Under the pieces are notes generated by a model, which was not told the DNA's origin, did not search any database, and saw only the letters and a program-made list of their open reading frames with translations. Made by a program: the position numbers and the translations under genes. 64,000 nt of DNA from Streptomyces rapamycinicus NRRL 5491 (GTDB taxonomy: Bacteria > Actinomycetota > Actinomycetes > Streptomycetales > Streptomycetaceae), in the NCBI RefSeq assembly GCF_024298965.1, contig NZ_CP085193.1:11594001-11658000 (forward strand). Direction: 5' to 3'. Positions within the stretch are counted from its first letter, which is position 1, and every line of letters starts with the position of its first letter. Positions 54,783-63,102 of the stretch are shown here, piece after piece.

Positions 54783-56102
54783 GTGGTGAAGCACATGCGG
54801 CGCGGCGTGCGCCGGGTCGTGCGGTTCGCGGCTGTCGGGGCACTGGTCTGTGGCGGGGTGATGGTCTCTCAGGCCGGGCCGGGCGGATCGGCCCACGGGA
54901 CGACCGGAAGCGACGGTCCGAGAGCCCTGAGCGCGGACCGGACGGACGATGTGGGCGGACGGCTGGTGTCCGCGCTCGGCGCCTCCCGTACGGCGGGCAA
55001 CTGGATCGGGGCCGACGGCCGCCCGGTGGTCGCGGTGACGGACGACACGGCGGCGGACGAGGTCAGCCGGGCCGGGGCCACCGCCAAACGGGTCCGCTAC
55101 AGCATGGCGGACCTGGACTCCGCGACCGAGAAGCTGCGCTCGGCGCCCCGGGTGGCGGGCACCGCCTGGATGGTGGACCCCAAGTCCAACCAGGTGGTGC
55201 TGGTCGGCGACAGCACCGTCTCCACCGCCCGCTGGACGAAGATGAAGGACCTCGCCGCGGAGGTGGGCGGCAAGGTGCGCGCGCAGCGGACGGAGGGCTC
55301 CTTCGCCACCAGAACCGCCGGTGCCTCGCCCATGTTCACCAACGGCAGCCGCTGCTCGGCCGGTTTCAACGTCACCAACGGCCAGACCGGCTTCATCCTG
55401 ACGGCGGGACACTGCGGCCCCAACGGCACTCCCTGGTTCACCGACGGTACCGGCTCCACCCGCATCGGCACCACGGTCCAGAGCAGCTTCCCCGGCAATG
55501 ACTTCTCGCTGATCCGCTACGACAACGCCTCGCTCGACCAGAGCAGCGTGGTCAACGTCGGTGGCGGCCAGGCGGTGCGGGTCACCGGGGTGGCCGATCC
55601 GGTCGTGGGCCAGGAGGTGTTCCGCAGCGGCAGCACCACCGGGCTGCGCTCGGGCAAGGTGACCGGGCTCAACGCGACGGTCAACTACCCCGAGGGCACG
55701 GTCACCGGGCTCGTCCAGACCACCGTGTGCGCCGAACCCGGCGACAGCGGGGGGCCGCTCTTCGCCCAGGGCGTGGCGCTCGGCGTCACCTCCGGCGGCA
55801 GCGGCGACTGCGACCGGGGCGGGGTGACCTTCTTCCAGCCCGTGACCAAGGCGCTGACCGCGCTCGGGGTGTCCATCCCGGGCGCCAAGGCCCAGAGCCC
55901 CAACCCGTCCATCGCCTCCGGCACATCCGGGAGTTCAGGGGCCGACGACGGTGTCTCGACGCTCGACGACGTCGTGGCGTACGCCCAGGGCTTCGGGCCC
56001 GGTCTGGTGGTCATCGTGGTGGGGTTCGTCGGGCTGCTGTCGACGCTGACCATCCGGCCCAGGCGGCGCCGCTACCGCGGCTACTCCACCGGCTGGGGGT
56101 GA
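54783..56102 (+). CDS. Membrane-anchored S1 family serine protease (streptogrisin-like)
   Basis: 439 aa from the GTG at 54783 (AAGGAG six bases upstream; a second GTG at 54786). Signal peptide near residues 1-30; pro-region (~40-180) with the alpha-lytic-type pattern; then the protease: His210 (LTAGHC), Asp240 (NDFSLIR) and Ser322 (EPGDSGGPLF). Cys pairs match streptogrisins. Unlike secreted streptogrisins it continues through a Ser/Gly/Asp-rich linker to a membrane helix (GPGLVVIVVGFVGLLSTLTI) with a basic end, so it remains on the cell. Its TGA stop is also the left target site of the downstream element. Confidence 0.9.
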   Translation: MVKHMRRGVRRVVRFAAVGALVCGGVMVSQAGPGGSAHGTTGSDGPRALSADRTDDVGGRLVSALGASRTAGNWIGADGRPVVAVTDDTAADEVSRAGATAKRVRYSMADLDSATEKLRSAPRVAGTAWMVDPKSNQVVLVGDSTVSTARWTKMKDLAAEVGGKVRAQRTEGSFATRTAGASPMFTNGSRCSAGFNVTNGQTGFILTAGHCGPNGTPWFTDGTGSTRIGTTVQSSFPGNDFSLIRYDNASLDQSSVVNVGGGQAVRVTGVADPVVGQEVFRSGSTTGLRSGKVTGLNATVNYPEGTVTGLVQTTVCAEPGDSGGPLFAQGVALGVTSGGSGDCDRGGVTFFQPVTKALTALGVSIPGAKAQSPNPSIASGTSGSSGADDGVSTLDDVVAYAQGFGPGLVVIVVGFVGLLSTLTIRPRRRRYRGYSTGWG

Positions 56103-56291
56103 GAGCCTGTGTCATATCCCCGGCCGGGCGTGCGACGCCTGGCACGCTTCCCCCAGCTAGCGCTGGGAGGTGCCCCTCTCGCGGCGTTGCCGAAACGCCC
56201 ATGTGGCTCCGCCACGAGGGCGCTCCGGCGCCTTGCGATCGCACGCCCCAGACGCCGCACGCTGATCCGGCCGGGGATATGACACAGGCTC
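56103..56291. mobile_element. MITE-like element, 189 bp, between two convergent genes
   Basis: Inverted ends: left gagcctgtgtcatatccccg (56103-56122), right the same sequence on the other strand, ending at 56291. Same element as 21920-22036 but with 72 more internal bases (~56180-56252), so probably closer to full length. Flanking triplets are TGA (56100-56102, the protease stop) and TAA (56292-56294), both of the TNA type though not identical. Encodes no transposase; presumably moved by an IS5-type enzyme in trans. Confidence 0.88.
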
Positions 56292-57313
56292 TAAGCCGCC
56301 CCGGCGGCCTCCCGGGGCGGTGGCAGCGGGCAGACCGCGATACCCCGCTCGACGAGGCTGCCCATGACGAGCAGACCGCCGAGCGCACACGCGCTCGTGG
56401 CCATCCGGTACGGGGTCCGGCGCCGCACCAGATGGCGGACGACCCGGCCGTCGGGGCCGATCGCCAGGACGCGCACCGTGCGCCGCGGGCGGGGGCGGAG
56501 CCGGGTGGTGACGGGCACCGCCGCCCTTCTGAGCGGGGCGGGTGCGCGGTGCAGCAGATCGAGGGCGGGTTCCCGCGGCGCGGCTATGGCCACCCAGATG
56601 ACACCGTCGGGGCCACGGGTGAGGTTGTCGGGGAAGCCCGGCAGATCGCGGAGGAGAAGGTCCCGGGTCCCGGCCCGGCGGCCGGTCAGCCACAGCCGGC
56701 TGATCCGGTAGGCGCCGCTCTCGACCACGGCCACGTACGACTCGTCGGCGGCGAGGGCGACCCCGTTGGCGAACCGCAGCCCGTCCAGCACCACTTCCAG
56801 ACGGCCGCCCGGCCGCAGCCGGAGCAGCTGCCCGGTGGCGGTGTTCTCCAGGATGTCGCCGAGCCAGTCCTCCAGGCCGTGGCGGCGGCTGGACACGGTG
56901 AAGTACACCGTGCCGTCCGCCGCCGTGGCGACATTGCTGCAGAACCGCAGCGGCCTGCCGGCCACCTCGTCGGCCACCACCCGTACCGACCCGTCGTCCG
57001 GCCCGACCCGCAGCAGCCCGCGCCGCGCGTCGCACACCAGCAGCGCGCCGTCGGGGCAGGGGACGAGCCCCAGCGGCCGGCCACCGGTGTGCGCGAGCAC
57101 CTCGGAGCGGACGAGCTCATGGTCCGGCGACAGCGTCAGCCGCCGTACGGCCCCGTCCGCGGTCCCGGTGAGGATCCGGCCCGCCGCGTCGACGGCGACG
57201 TGTTCGGGCCCGTGCGCCTCCGGTGCCAGGATCCGCGGATACGGCAGCGGTTCGGCCGCCGCACCCGTCGCCGTACGGGACCGTGTCCGCCTACCGGCTC
57301 GCTCGCGCGGCAT
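56291..57313 (-). CDS. SMP-30/gluconolactonase/strictosidine-synthase-like protein
   Basis: 340 aa from the ATG at 57313; 4 bp gap to the upstream gene's stop, so cotranscribed. Six-bladed propeller pattern: GPEHVAVDAAGRILTGTADG, PLGLVPCPDGALLVCDARRG, then LRFANGVALAADESYVAVVE and FPDNLTRGPDGVIWVAIA, with the metal-ligand Asn/Asp (FANGV, PDNL). Likely a lactonase or esterase on a hydrophobic substrate. The stop codon TAG is completed by the last base of the adjacent mobile element, so the original 3' end may have been altered by the insertion. Confidence 0.85.
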   Translation of the reverse strand: MPRERAGRRTRSRTATGAAAEPLPYPRILAPEAHGPEHVAVDAAGRILTGTADGAVRRLTLSPDHELVRSEVLAHTGGRPLGLVPCPDGALLVCDARRGLLRVGPDDGSVRVVADEVAGRPLRFCSNVATAADGTVYFTVSSRRHGLEDWLGDILENTATGQLLRLRPGGRLEVVLDGLRFANGVALAADESYVAVVESGAYRISRLWLTGRRAGTRDLLLRDLPGFPDNLTRGPDGVIWVAIAAPREPALDLLHRAPAPLRRAAVPVTTRLRPRPRRTVRVLAIGPDGRVVRHLVRRRTPYRMATSACALGGLLVMGSLVERGIAVCPLPPPREAAGAA

Positions 57314-57317
57314 GGGC

Positions 57318-57959
57318 TCACACCGCCTTACGGGTCTTGGCGGCCCTGAGGCACCGCCGCATCTCCTCGGCGTAGGGCAGCGCCACACAGGCGCCGATGC
57401 CGAGCCCGATGGCCGCCAGATAGCGGGCGGACAGCGGGTTGTCCTTGGGCAGCAGCTTCCAGTCCTCCGGGCGGTCCCCGCCGCGCAGCGCCGCCCGGAC
57501 CTGGTCCCAGTGCAGACAGCAGGTGAAGGCCATCGCCGACAGCGGCAGCACCTCCAGGAAGCTGTGGATGTGCTGCTCCACCGGGCGCACCTCGCGCTCC
57601 CCGGTGGCCAGGCTCACATCCCACAGCGCGGTGGCGCCATGGGCGACGGCCGCTCCGCCCATCACCGACAGCACCAGCGGATTGACCCGGGCCAGCAGCC
57701 CCATCGCGACGGGGACACCCGCCTCGGTCATCATCAGGGCGTGGACCGCCGACTCCTTCGTGCCCGACGTCTCCTCGATCCTGGTCCGGCGGTGCATGAG
57801 CCAGTCCGCCACCGCCGGGACGAACCACAGCGGCATCACCCCGTACATCAGGAACCGCCGGTTGGCGTCCTCGACGTCCACGGCATCGCGCGGCACCTCC
57901 AGATCGCGTGGCCGCCACCGCCGCCACGCACGGGTCACCGGGATACGGGAAAGAGTCAT
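57318..57959 (-). CDS. Polytopic membrane protein with conserved-looking His residues
   Basis: 213 aa, ATG at 57959. About four or five hydrophobic segments. His and acid residues cluster around them: PAVADWLMHRRTRIEETSGT, ESAVHALMMTEAG, VAHGATALWD and RPVEQHIHSFLEVLP. This could be a metal-binding pattern like that of membrane di-iron hydroxylases, but the spacing does not match any I know. Followed 4 bp on by the SMP-30-like gene, so the pair may share a pathway on lipid-like substrates. Confidence 0.7.
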   Translation of the reverse strand: MTLSRIPVTRAWRRWRPRDLEVPRDAVDVEDANRRFLMYGVMPLWFVPAVADWLMHRRTRIEETSGTKESAVHALMMTEAGVPVAMGLLARVNPLVLSVMGGAAVAHGATALWDVSLATGEREVRPVEQHIHSFLEVLPLSAMAFTCCLHWDQVRAALRGGDRPEDWKLLPKDNPLSARYLAAIGLGIGACVALPYAEEMRRCLRAAKTRKAV

Positions 57960-58090
57960 CTCGCCTCCAGCACGACGTCGGAGAAGTCGGGTGCCCTCTT
58001 CGTATCGCGGACAAACGGCCGCGGAAGGCTTCCACCCGTCCGGCGTGGCGCCGCTCAGCGTATGACCCGGCGGCTCACCCGCCCGCCCCC

Positions 58091-61000
58091 TCAGCCGTCA
58101 CCGGCCTCGAGGGCGACGATGCGCTGGGCGCCGTCCGCCGCGCCCGGATGACGGCTGGTGAGGTCCAGCCGCAGCCGTGCGGTGCGCACCGGGTCGAAGG
58201 TGATGACGGTCGGGGTGCCGGAGGCGGTGGCCCAGGTGATGGACGCCCCGCGCACCGGGACGTACGCGTGGCCGTTCCACGCGGACACCTCGATCGAGGC
58301 GGGCAGGGTGTGCGTGGCGTCCACGGTGAACGACACCTCGACACGGCGCAGCCGCCGCCTCCCGCTCCAGGTCACCGAGACCCAGTCGGCCTTCCGGGCG
58401 CCGTCGAAGGCGGGGAGCAGCGCCGTCGCGGGCTTGCGGAAGGCGTTCGACCAGCCGGTGGCCGGATCGCCGTCCAGCATCGCCGCGGGCAGGGTCGTCG
58501 GCGCGCCCGAATAGCTCGCGTCGGCCAGTGGGTGGTGCGGGGCGCCGGGGCCGGGGCCGGGCGCGAACGGCGTGGGGCGGGTGACCGGCTCCGAGGTCCC
58601 GCCGGTGGCGCGGACGGTGGCGGTGGCGGTGCGCAGCCCCGCCGAGCGGGCGGTGATGGTGAGCGGCCCGGCCTCGGTCCCGGCGCGGACGATGGCCAGG
58701 GCCTTGCCGTGGAAGGCGGTGCGGGTGCTCGCCTGGTAGCGCTCGGTGCTCTCCTGGCGGCCGTTGTCGACCCCGGCCAGGGAGCCTCCGGTGACCTTGA
58801 AGGCGATCAGATGATCGGCGTCCGGCACCACCACACCGTCGGCGTCGACGACTTCGGCGGTCACGAAGCACAGCGAGCGGCCGTCGGCCTCGACGGTCTT
58901 CCGGTCGGGGGTGAGCCGTACGGCGTGCGGGCGTCCCGCCGTGCGCAGCACATCGGTGGCCACCACCCGGCCACCGCGCCGGGCCACGGCCTTCAACTCG
59001 CCCGGTGCGAACGGCACCTTCCAGATGAGGTGGAGCTTTCCGGCGCTGCCGCCCGGGCTGGTGTAGCTGCCGGGGTAGGGGCCGGAGGTGACGGTCTTGT
59101 CGTCGCCGGTCGGCTCGGTGGTCTCCAGATAGGCGCGGCCATCGGTGGTCTTCTTGGTGTCGAACTCACGGACGCCCAGCGATCGGCCGTTGAGGAACAG
59201 CTCCACGGTGGCGACGTTGGAGTAGGCCCACACCTCCACGGTCTCGCCCGGCCGGTGGCCGGTCCAGTCCATGGGGACCAGATGGACCATCGGTTCGCTG
59301 GTCCACTGGCTCCTGAAGAGGTGGTACATGTCCTTGGGGAAGCCCGCGGTGTCCACCGCGCCGAAGAACGACGCCTTCACCGGGAACACGTCGTACGGGG
59401 TGGGCTCGCCGATGTAGTCGATGCCCGACCACAGGAACTGCCCGGCGAAGAACCTCCGGTCCCGGTCCTTCTTCAGCCCGTACTCGCCGCTCATCGTCCA
59501 GGACGCGAGGTTGTTGTCGTAAGCGGAGGTCTGGCGCCTGCCGGGGGTGTGGTTCTCGCCCGTGTTGAGGTGCTCGGGCTCCTGATAGGCGCCGCGGGTG
59601 GAGGTTTCCGAGGAGGATTCGGACTCGAAGAGGAACAGCCGCGGATAGCGGGCGTGCAGGGCGTCCACCGAGGCGGCGGTGTTGTAGTTCAGGCCCAGCC
59701 CGTCGAGCTTGGCCAGCATCAGATCGGCGGGGGAGCCCTCGGCGGGCAGCGCGCGGTACTTGTCCGAGCCGATCACCACGGGCCTGGTGTCATCGGCCGC
59801 GCGCACGGCGTCGATGAGCCGCTGGGCCATCCCCAGCCCCGGGGTGCTGGTGGAGTCGGGGATCTCATTGCCGATGGACCACATGACCACGGCGGGGGAG
59901 TTGCGGGTGGCGCGCACCATCTCGGTGATGTCCGCTTCGCAGTGCTCGTCGAAGAAGCGCCCGTAGTCATAGGTGTTCTTGCCGGTGCGCCAGCAGTCGA
60001 ACGCCTCCACCAGCATCACGATGCCGAGCCGCTCGCAGACCTCGATCAACTCCGGCGCGGGCGGATTGTGCGAGGTGCGCAGCGCGTTGACGCCCATGCT
60101 CTTCATGATGGTCAGCTGGCGCAGCACGGCGTCGGCGCTGACGGCGGCGCCGAGCGCGCCCAGGTCATGGTGGAGATCGACGCCCTGGAGCTTGGCGTAT
60201 TGGCCGTTCAGCGAGAATCCGCGCTCGGCGTCGAAGGTGGCATGGCGGATCCCGAAGGGGGTGCGGTACCGGTCGGTGGTGTCCTGGCCCACCCGCAGTT
60301 CGGTCTCCAGGACATAGCGCCACGGAGTGTCGAACGACCACAGCAGCGGCCGGTCGATCCGCAGCTCCTGGGTGGCGGTACGGGTGTCACCCGCCCCGAC
60401 GGTGAGGGCGGAGTGCGCCTGGACCACCAGATGCCCGTCGGGGTCCTTGACCGTGGAGACCACGGTCACCGGCTTCCGGCCGTCCGACTCGTTGACCACG
60501 AGCGTCCGCGCCCGCACGGTGGCGTGTCCGGCGCGCAGGGTGGTTGCCAGGCCGGGGGTGGTGAGGTACGTGCCCCACCGGGCCACATGGACCGGGTCGG
60601 AGACCACGAGCCGGGCGTGGCGGTAGATGCCGCTGCCCGAGTACCAGCGGCTGCTGGGGAGCCGGTTGCGCACCTTGACGGCGAGGACGTTGGGCGTGGC
60701 GCCGTCGGTGTGGGCCACCTCGCTGAGGTCGAGGGCGAAACCGGTGTATCCGTAGGGGTGCTCTCCGACGAGCCGTCCGTTGCAGTACACGGACGAGTCC
60801 ATGTACACGCCGTCGAATTCGACGGAGATCCGCTTGCCCTCGAGGGCGCGCGGCAGGGTGAAGGTGGTGCGGTACCAGCCGAGGCCGCCGGGCAGGAAGC
60901 CGGTGCCGCCGCTGGTGCCATGGTCGGTGGTGGGGGTGAGCTCGATGCTCCAGTCGTGCGGAACCGCGACCTCGCGCCAGGCCGAGTCGTCGTACGCCGG

Positions 61001-61207
61001 GTCGTGGGCGTCCTCGTACGCGCCGGTCGGGTCCGTGATACCGCCGGGGTTGACGAGGGCGAACCGCCAGCCGTCCGTGAGCGGGACGGTCCGTCCCCCC
61101 ATGGCGCGGGACACGGTGGCGGACTGGGCGGGAGCGGCCGTGACGAGTGCCCCGGCCATCGGGGTGGCGGTGCCTGCGATCAGTAACGATCTGCGAGTGA
61201 CCGCCAT
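58091..61207 (-). CDS. Secreted GH2 family glycoside hydrolase (beta-galactosidase-like)
   Basis: 1038 aa, ATG at 61207. Twin-arginine signal MAVTRRSLLIAG with likely cleavage after PAQSA. GH2 order: sugar-binding jelly roll (~45-215), Ig-like domain, TIM barrel (~310-600) with acid/base Glu in WSIGNEIPDS and nucleophile Glu in RLFLFESES; then Ig-like domains, a linker of Pro/Gly, and a C-terminal F5/8 (discoidin)-type carbohydrate-binding module (residues ~890-1035). Extracellular glycan breakdown is implied; galactosidase is the nearest guess, other GH2 activities are possible. Leu8 is a TTA codon (61184-61186), giving a possible bldA block near the start. Confidence 0.9.
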   Translation of the reverse strand: MAVTRRSLLIAGTATPMAGALVTAAPAQSATVSRAMGGRTVPLTDGWRFALVNPGGITDPTGAYEDAHDPAYDDSAWREVAVPHDWSIELTPTTDHGTSGGTGFLPGGLGWYRTTFTLPRALEGKRISVEFDGVYMDSSVYCNGRLVGEHPYGYTGFALDLSEVAHTDGATPNVLAVKVRNRLPSSRWYSGSGIYRHARLVVSDPVHVARWGTYLTTPGLATTLRAGHATVRARTLVVNESDGRKPVTVVSTVKDPDGHLVVQAHSALTVGAGDTRTATQELRIDRPLLWSFDTPWRYVLETELRVGQDTTDRYRTPFGIRHATFDAERGFSLNGQYAKLQGVDLHHDLGALGAAVSADAVLRQLTIMKSMGVNALRTSHNPPAPELIEVCERLGIVMLVEAFDCWRTGKNTYDYGRFFDEHCEADITEMVRATRNSPAVVMWSIGNEIPDSTSTPGLGMAQRLIDAVRAADDTRPVVIGSDKYRALPAEGSPADLMLAKLDGLGLNYNTAASVDALHARYPRLFLFESESSSETSTRGAYQEPEHLNTGENHTPGRRQTSAYDNNLASWTMSGEYGLKKDRDRRFFAGQFLWSGIDYIGEPTPYDVFPVKASFFGAVDTAGFPKDMYHLFRSQWTSEPMVHLVPMDWTGHRPGETVEVWAYSNVATVELFLNGRSLGVREFDTKKTTDGRAYLETTEPTGDDKTVTSGPYPGSYTSPGGSAGKLHLIWKVPFAPGELKAVARRGGRVVATDVLRTAGRPHAVRLTPDRKTVEADGRSLCFVTAEVVDADGVVVPDADHLIAFKVTGGSLAGVDNGRQESTERYQASTRTAFHGKALAIVRAGTEAGPLTITARSAGLRTATATVRATGGTSEPVTRPTPFAPGPGPGAPHHPLADASYSGAPTTLPAAMLDGDPATGWSNAFRKPATALLPAFDGARKADWVSVTWSGRRRLRRVEVSFTVDATHTLPASIEVSAWNGHAYVPVRGASITWATASGTPTVITFDPVRTARLRLDLTSRHPGAADGAQRIVALEAGDG

Positions 61208-61320
61208 CGCGATCCCCTTCTCTTCGATTGTGTGGTGTGTGCAAGAGCTGGTTGTGCGAGGGCTTGGTGGTGTGCGAGGGGCCGTTGACCGACCACAACA
61301 GCCCTTTGCGCACCAGATTC

Positions 61321-61346
61321 TGACAGTTTCAAACAGGGAACTGTCA
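61321..61346. promoter_or_regulatory. Operator-like palindrome upstream of the GH2 gene
   Basis: tgacagtt (61321-61328) and aactgtca (61339-61346) form a perfect 8-bp inverted repeat with a 10-bp spacer, 114 bp upstream of the GH2 start. This shape fits a LacI- or GntR-type sugar-responsive repressor, but no such regulator gene is in this part of the window. Confidence 0.6.
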
Positions 61347-61375
61347 AGGGTCCCGCAAGGGCTTACCGGGCGGTC

Positions 61376-61456
61376 TCAGCGCCCCAGCGCGCTGCTGCCG
61401 AGGTGGCGGAATTCCCACCAGGCGACGGTGCGCAGGTAGTTGGTGTCCACGAGCAT
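61376..61456 (-). pseudogene. 26-codon ORF, possible C-terminal remnant of a larger gene
   Basis: From an ATG at 61456 (or a GTG at 61465) the frame reads MLVDTNYLRTVAWWEFRHLG, then SSALGR and a TGA stop at 61376-61378. The composition (aromatic, no low complexity) looks like the natural end of a protein rather than random GC-rich DNA. The frame is cut immediately upstream by a terminator hairpin, so most of a former gene may be gone. GGAGG is only 2 bases before the ATG, a poor distance for initiation. Not recognised. Confidence 0.4.
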
Positions 61457-61467
61457 GCCCTCCACAG

Positions 61468-61506
61468 GACGAGGTGGCCCCCACCCGCGGCGGGGGCCAC
61501 CTCGTC
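61468..61506. terminator. Hairpin terminator after the small membrane protein
   Basis: gacgaggtggccccc (61468-61482) pairs exactly with gggggccacctcgtc (61492-61506), downstream of the minus-strand gene ending at 61528. Confidence 0.88.
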
Positions 61507-61527
61507 GGAAAGGGGACTGGCCGGCAC

Positions 61528-61773
61528 TCAGTAGTCGTAGTGGTGGTGGTGCCGGTGATGGTCAGGCTCCTCGACCACCGGGGGCGCCACGGCGCCCGGC
61601 TCCACGACGCGCCGGCGCTTGTAGACACTCACATACGCGCATGTGCCGATGACGCCGACCGCCATCAGAATCAGGCCGACCAGGTGGACATTGAAGCCGT
61701 TGGCGTTCCAGTCGGTGGCGAAGGTGAGAATCCCTCCCACCGCGATCATCAAAATGCAACCGCCGAGGCCCAT
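61528..61773 (-). CDS. Small membrane protein with His-rich tail (DUF6458-like)
   Basis: 81 aa, ATG at 61773 with GGAGG upstream. Two membrane helices (GLGGCILMIAVGGILTFA and VGLILMAVGVIGTCAYVSVY) and a C-terminal tail PPVVEEPDHHRHHHHYDY containing several His, possibly metal-binding. The family is common in actinobacteria with unknown function. The preceding gene on the same strand, 75 bp upstream, encodes a metal-efflux CDF protein. Confidence 0.8.
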   Translation of the reverse strand: MGLGGCILMIAVGGILTFATDWNANGFNVHLVGLILMAVGVIGTCAYVSVYKRRRVVEPGAVAPPVVEEPDHHRHHHHYDY

Positions 61774-61848
61774 CAGTTCTGCCTCCGTACATGAGTTCGC
61801 TGTTGTGGGCTGGTTTTCACCGAGTACCCAGGCCCGCCGGGGCCAATC

Positions 61849-62922
61849 TCACGCCCCGCCGTCCTCGCGCTCCACGGCAGCCACCGTCTCCTCCAGCGCC
61901 TGGCGGTCCGCCCGCGCCCGCGCCCGGTCCTTGGCCGAGGCGTCGGTGACGTCGAGGAAGACCTGGTCGGCATGCGGCCAGAGCTCCGCCATCGCCGTCT
62001 TGACGCGTACCAGGACCTCCTCGACCACCTCGCTGTCGAGTCCGGGGACGAGATCGACCCGGGCCGCCACCAGCGTCGAGTCATTGCCCAGACGCATCGT
62101 CAGCAGCGTGGTCACGGTGTCGATCTCCGGCTGCGTCTCGAGGAACCGGCGGAGCTCCCGGCGCTGGACCGGGTCGATCGCCTCGCCGATGAGCCGTCCG
62201 CGCGACTCCCTGGCCAGCCGGTAGGCCACATAGACCAGCAGCGCCCCGATCAGGAAGGAGGCCGTGGCCTCGTAGACCACCTGGCCGGTCACCATGTGCA
62301 GCCACATGCCGAGCAGGGCGAACACCACGCCGAGACAGGCGGTGGAGTCCTCGGCCAGAACGGTGCGCAGTGTGGGGTCGTCACCCCTGCGCAGCTCGGT
62401 CGCCATGGAGCGGCCCGCTTCCCGGGCGTGCCCGCGCACCTGGACCAGCGCCCGGACCAGTGAGGAGCCCTCGGCGATGAGCGCCACGCCCAGGACCGCG
62501 AGGCCCACCAGATAGCCGCTGTGATCCTCGGAGCTGCCAGCGCTCAGCGCCTCGGCACCCTGGAAGAAGGAGAAGCATCCGCCCATGACGAAGATGCCGA
62601 CGGCGGCCAGCAGCGCCCAGAAGTAGCGCTCCTTGCCGTAGCCGAAGGGATGCTGGTTGTCAGGGGCCCGCCTGCTGCGTTTGAGGGAGGCGAGCAGGAA
62701 CACCTCGTTGAGGCTGTCCGCGACGGAGTGAGCGGCCTCCGAGAGCAGCGCGGGGGAGCCGGCGAAGAGCCCGCCGACGGCCTTGGCCAGCGCGATCACC
62801 ACATTGGCGCCGAGCGCTACGAAGACGGTGACGGCGGTTCGGGAGTCCTGCGGCGGGTCCGGCGTGCGCGGCGTACGCGGTGTTCCGTGCCGGTCGGAGG
62901 AGTGCGTGGTGGAACGGCTCAT
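61849..62922 (-). CDS. Cation diffusion facilitator (CDF) metal transporter
   Basis: 357 aa, ATG at 62922. Six membrane helices; metal site residues in SEAAHSVADSLNE (helix 2, HxxxD type) and AEDSTACLG (helix 5, ExxxD variant). HPFGYGKERYFWALL is the family signature after helix 2. The C-terminal domain ends with a Glu/Arg-rich helix (residues ~325-350). Exports divalent cations such as Zn, Co or Mn in exchange for protons; this branch is close to the long-known cation efflux proteins of actinobacteria. Confidence 0.9.
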   Translation of the reverse strand: MSRSTTHSSDRHGTPRTPRTPDPPQDSRTAVTVFVALGANVVIALAKAVGGLFAGSPALLSEAAHSVADSLNEVFLLASLKRSRRAPDNQHPFGYGKERYFWALLAAVGIFVMGGCFSFFQGAEALSAGSSEDHSGYLVGLAVLGVALIAEGSSLVRALVQVRGHAREAGRSMATELRRGDDPTLRTVLAEDSTACLGVVFALLGMWLHMVTGQVVYEATASFLIGALLVYVAYRLARESRGRLIGEAIDPVQRRELRRFLETQPEIDTVTTLLTMRLGNDSTLVAARVDLVPGLDSEVVEEVLVRVKTAMAELWPHADQVFLDVTDASAKDRARARADRQALEETVAAVEREDGGA

Positions 62923-63052
62923 CGGCGGGAAACTCCGTGGGCGGGAAGTCCGTGCCGTCCTGATGGCCCTCTCCGCCGGGGCGGCCGGACGGCCTGTCCC
63001 CTTCGCGTGTGTCCCGATGTCGGGACCTCAATCGTGACACGCCCGCCCGAGG

Positions 63053-63094
63053 GAGCGCGCCCCGCCGGATCCATCCGGTCCACGGGGCGCGCTC
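63053..63094. terminator. Hairpin terminator
   Basis: gagcgcgcccc (63053-63063) pairs exactly with ggggcgcgctc (63084-63094); the 20-base loop itself holds ccggat/atccgg. It lies past the stop of the minus-strand gene ending at 63103. Confidence 0.82.
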
Positions 63095-63102
63095 GGATGG
63101 GG

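Noticed and set aside
57908..61186. A 1092-codon open frame on the plus strand
   Set aside because: It mirrors the GH2 gene; its translation is Gly/Val/His-rich without domains, and the GH2 catalytic motifs on the minus strand are decisive.
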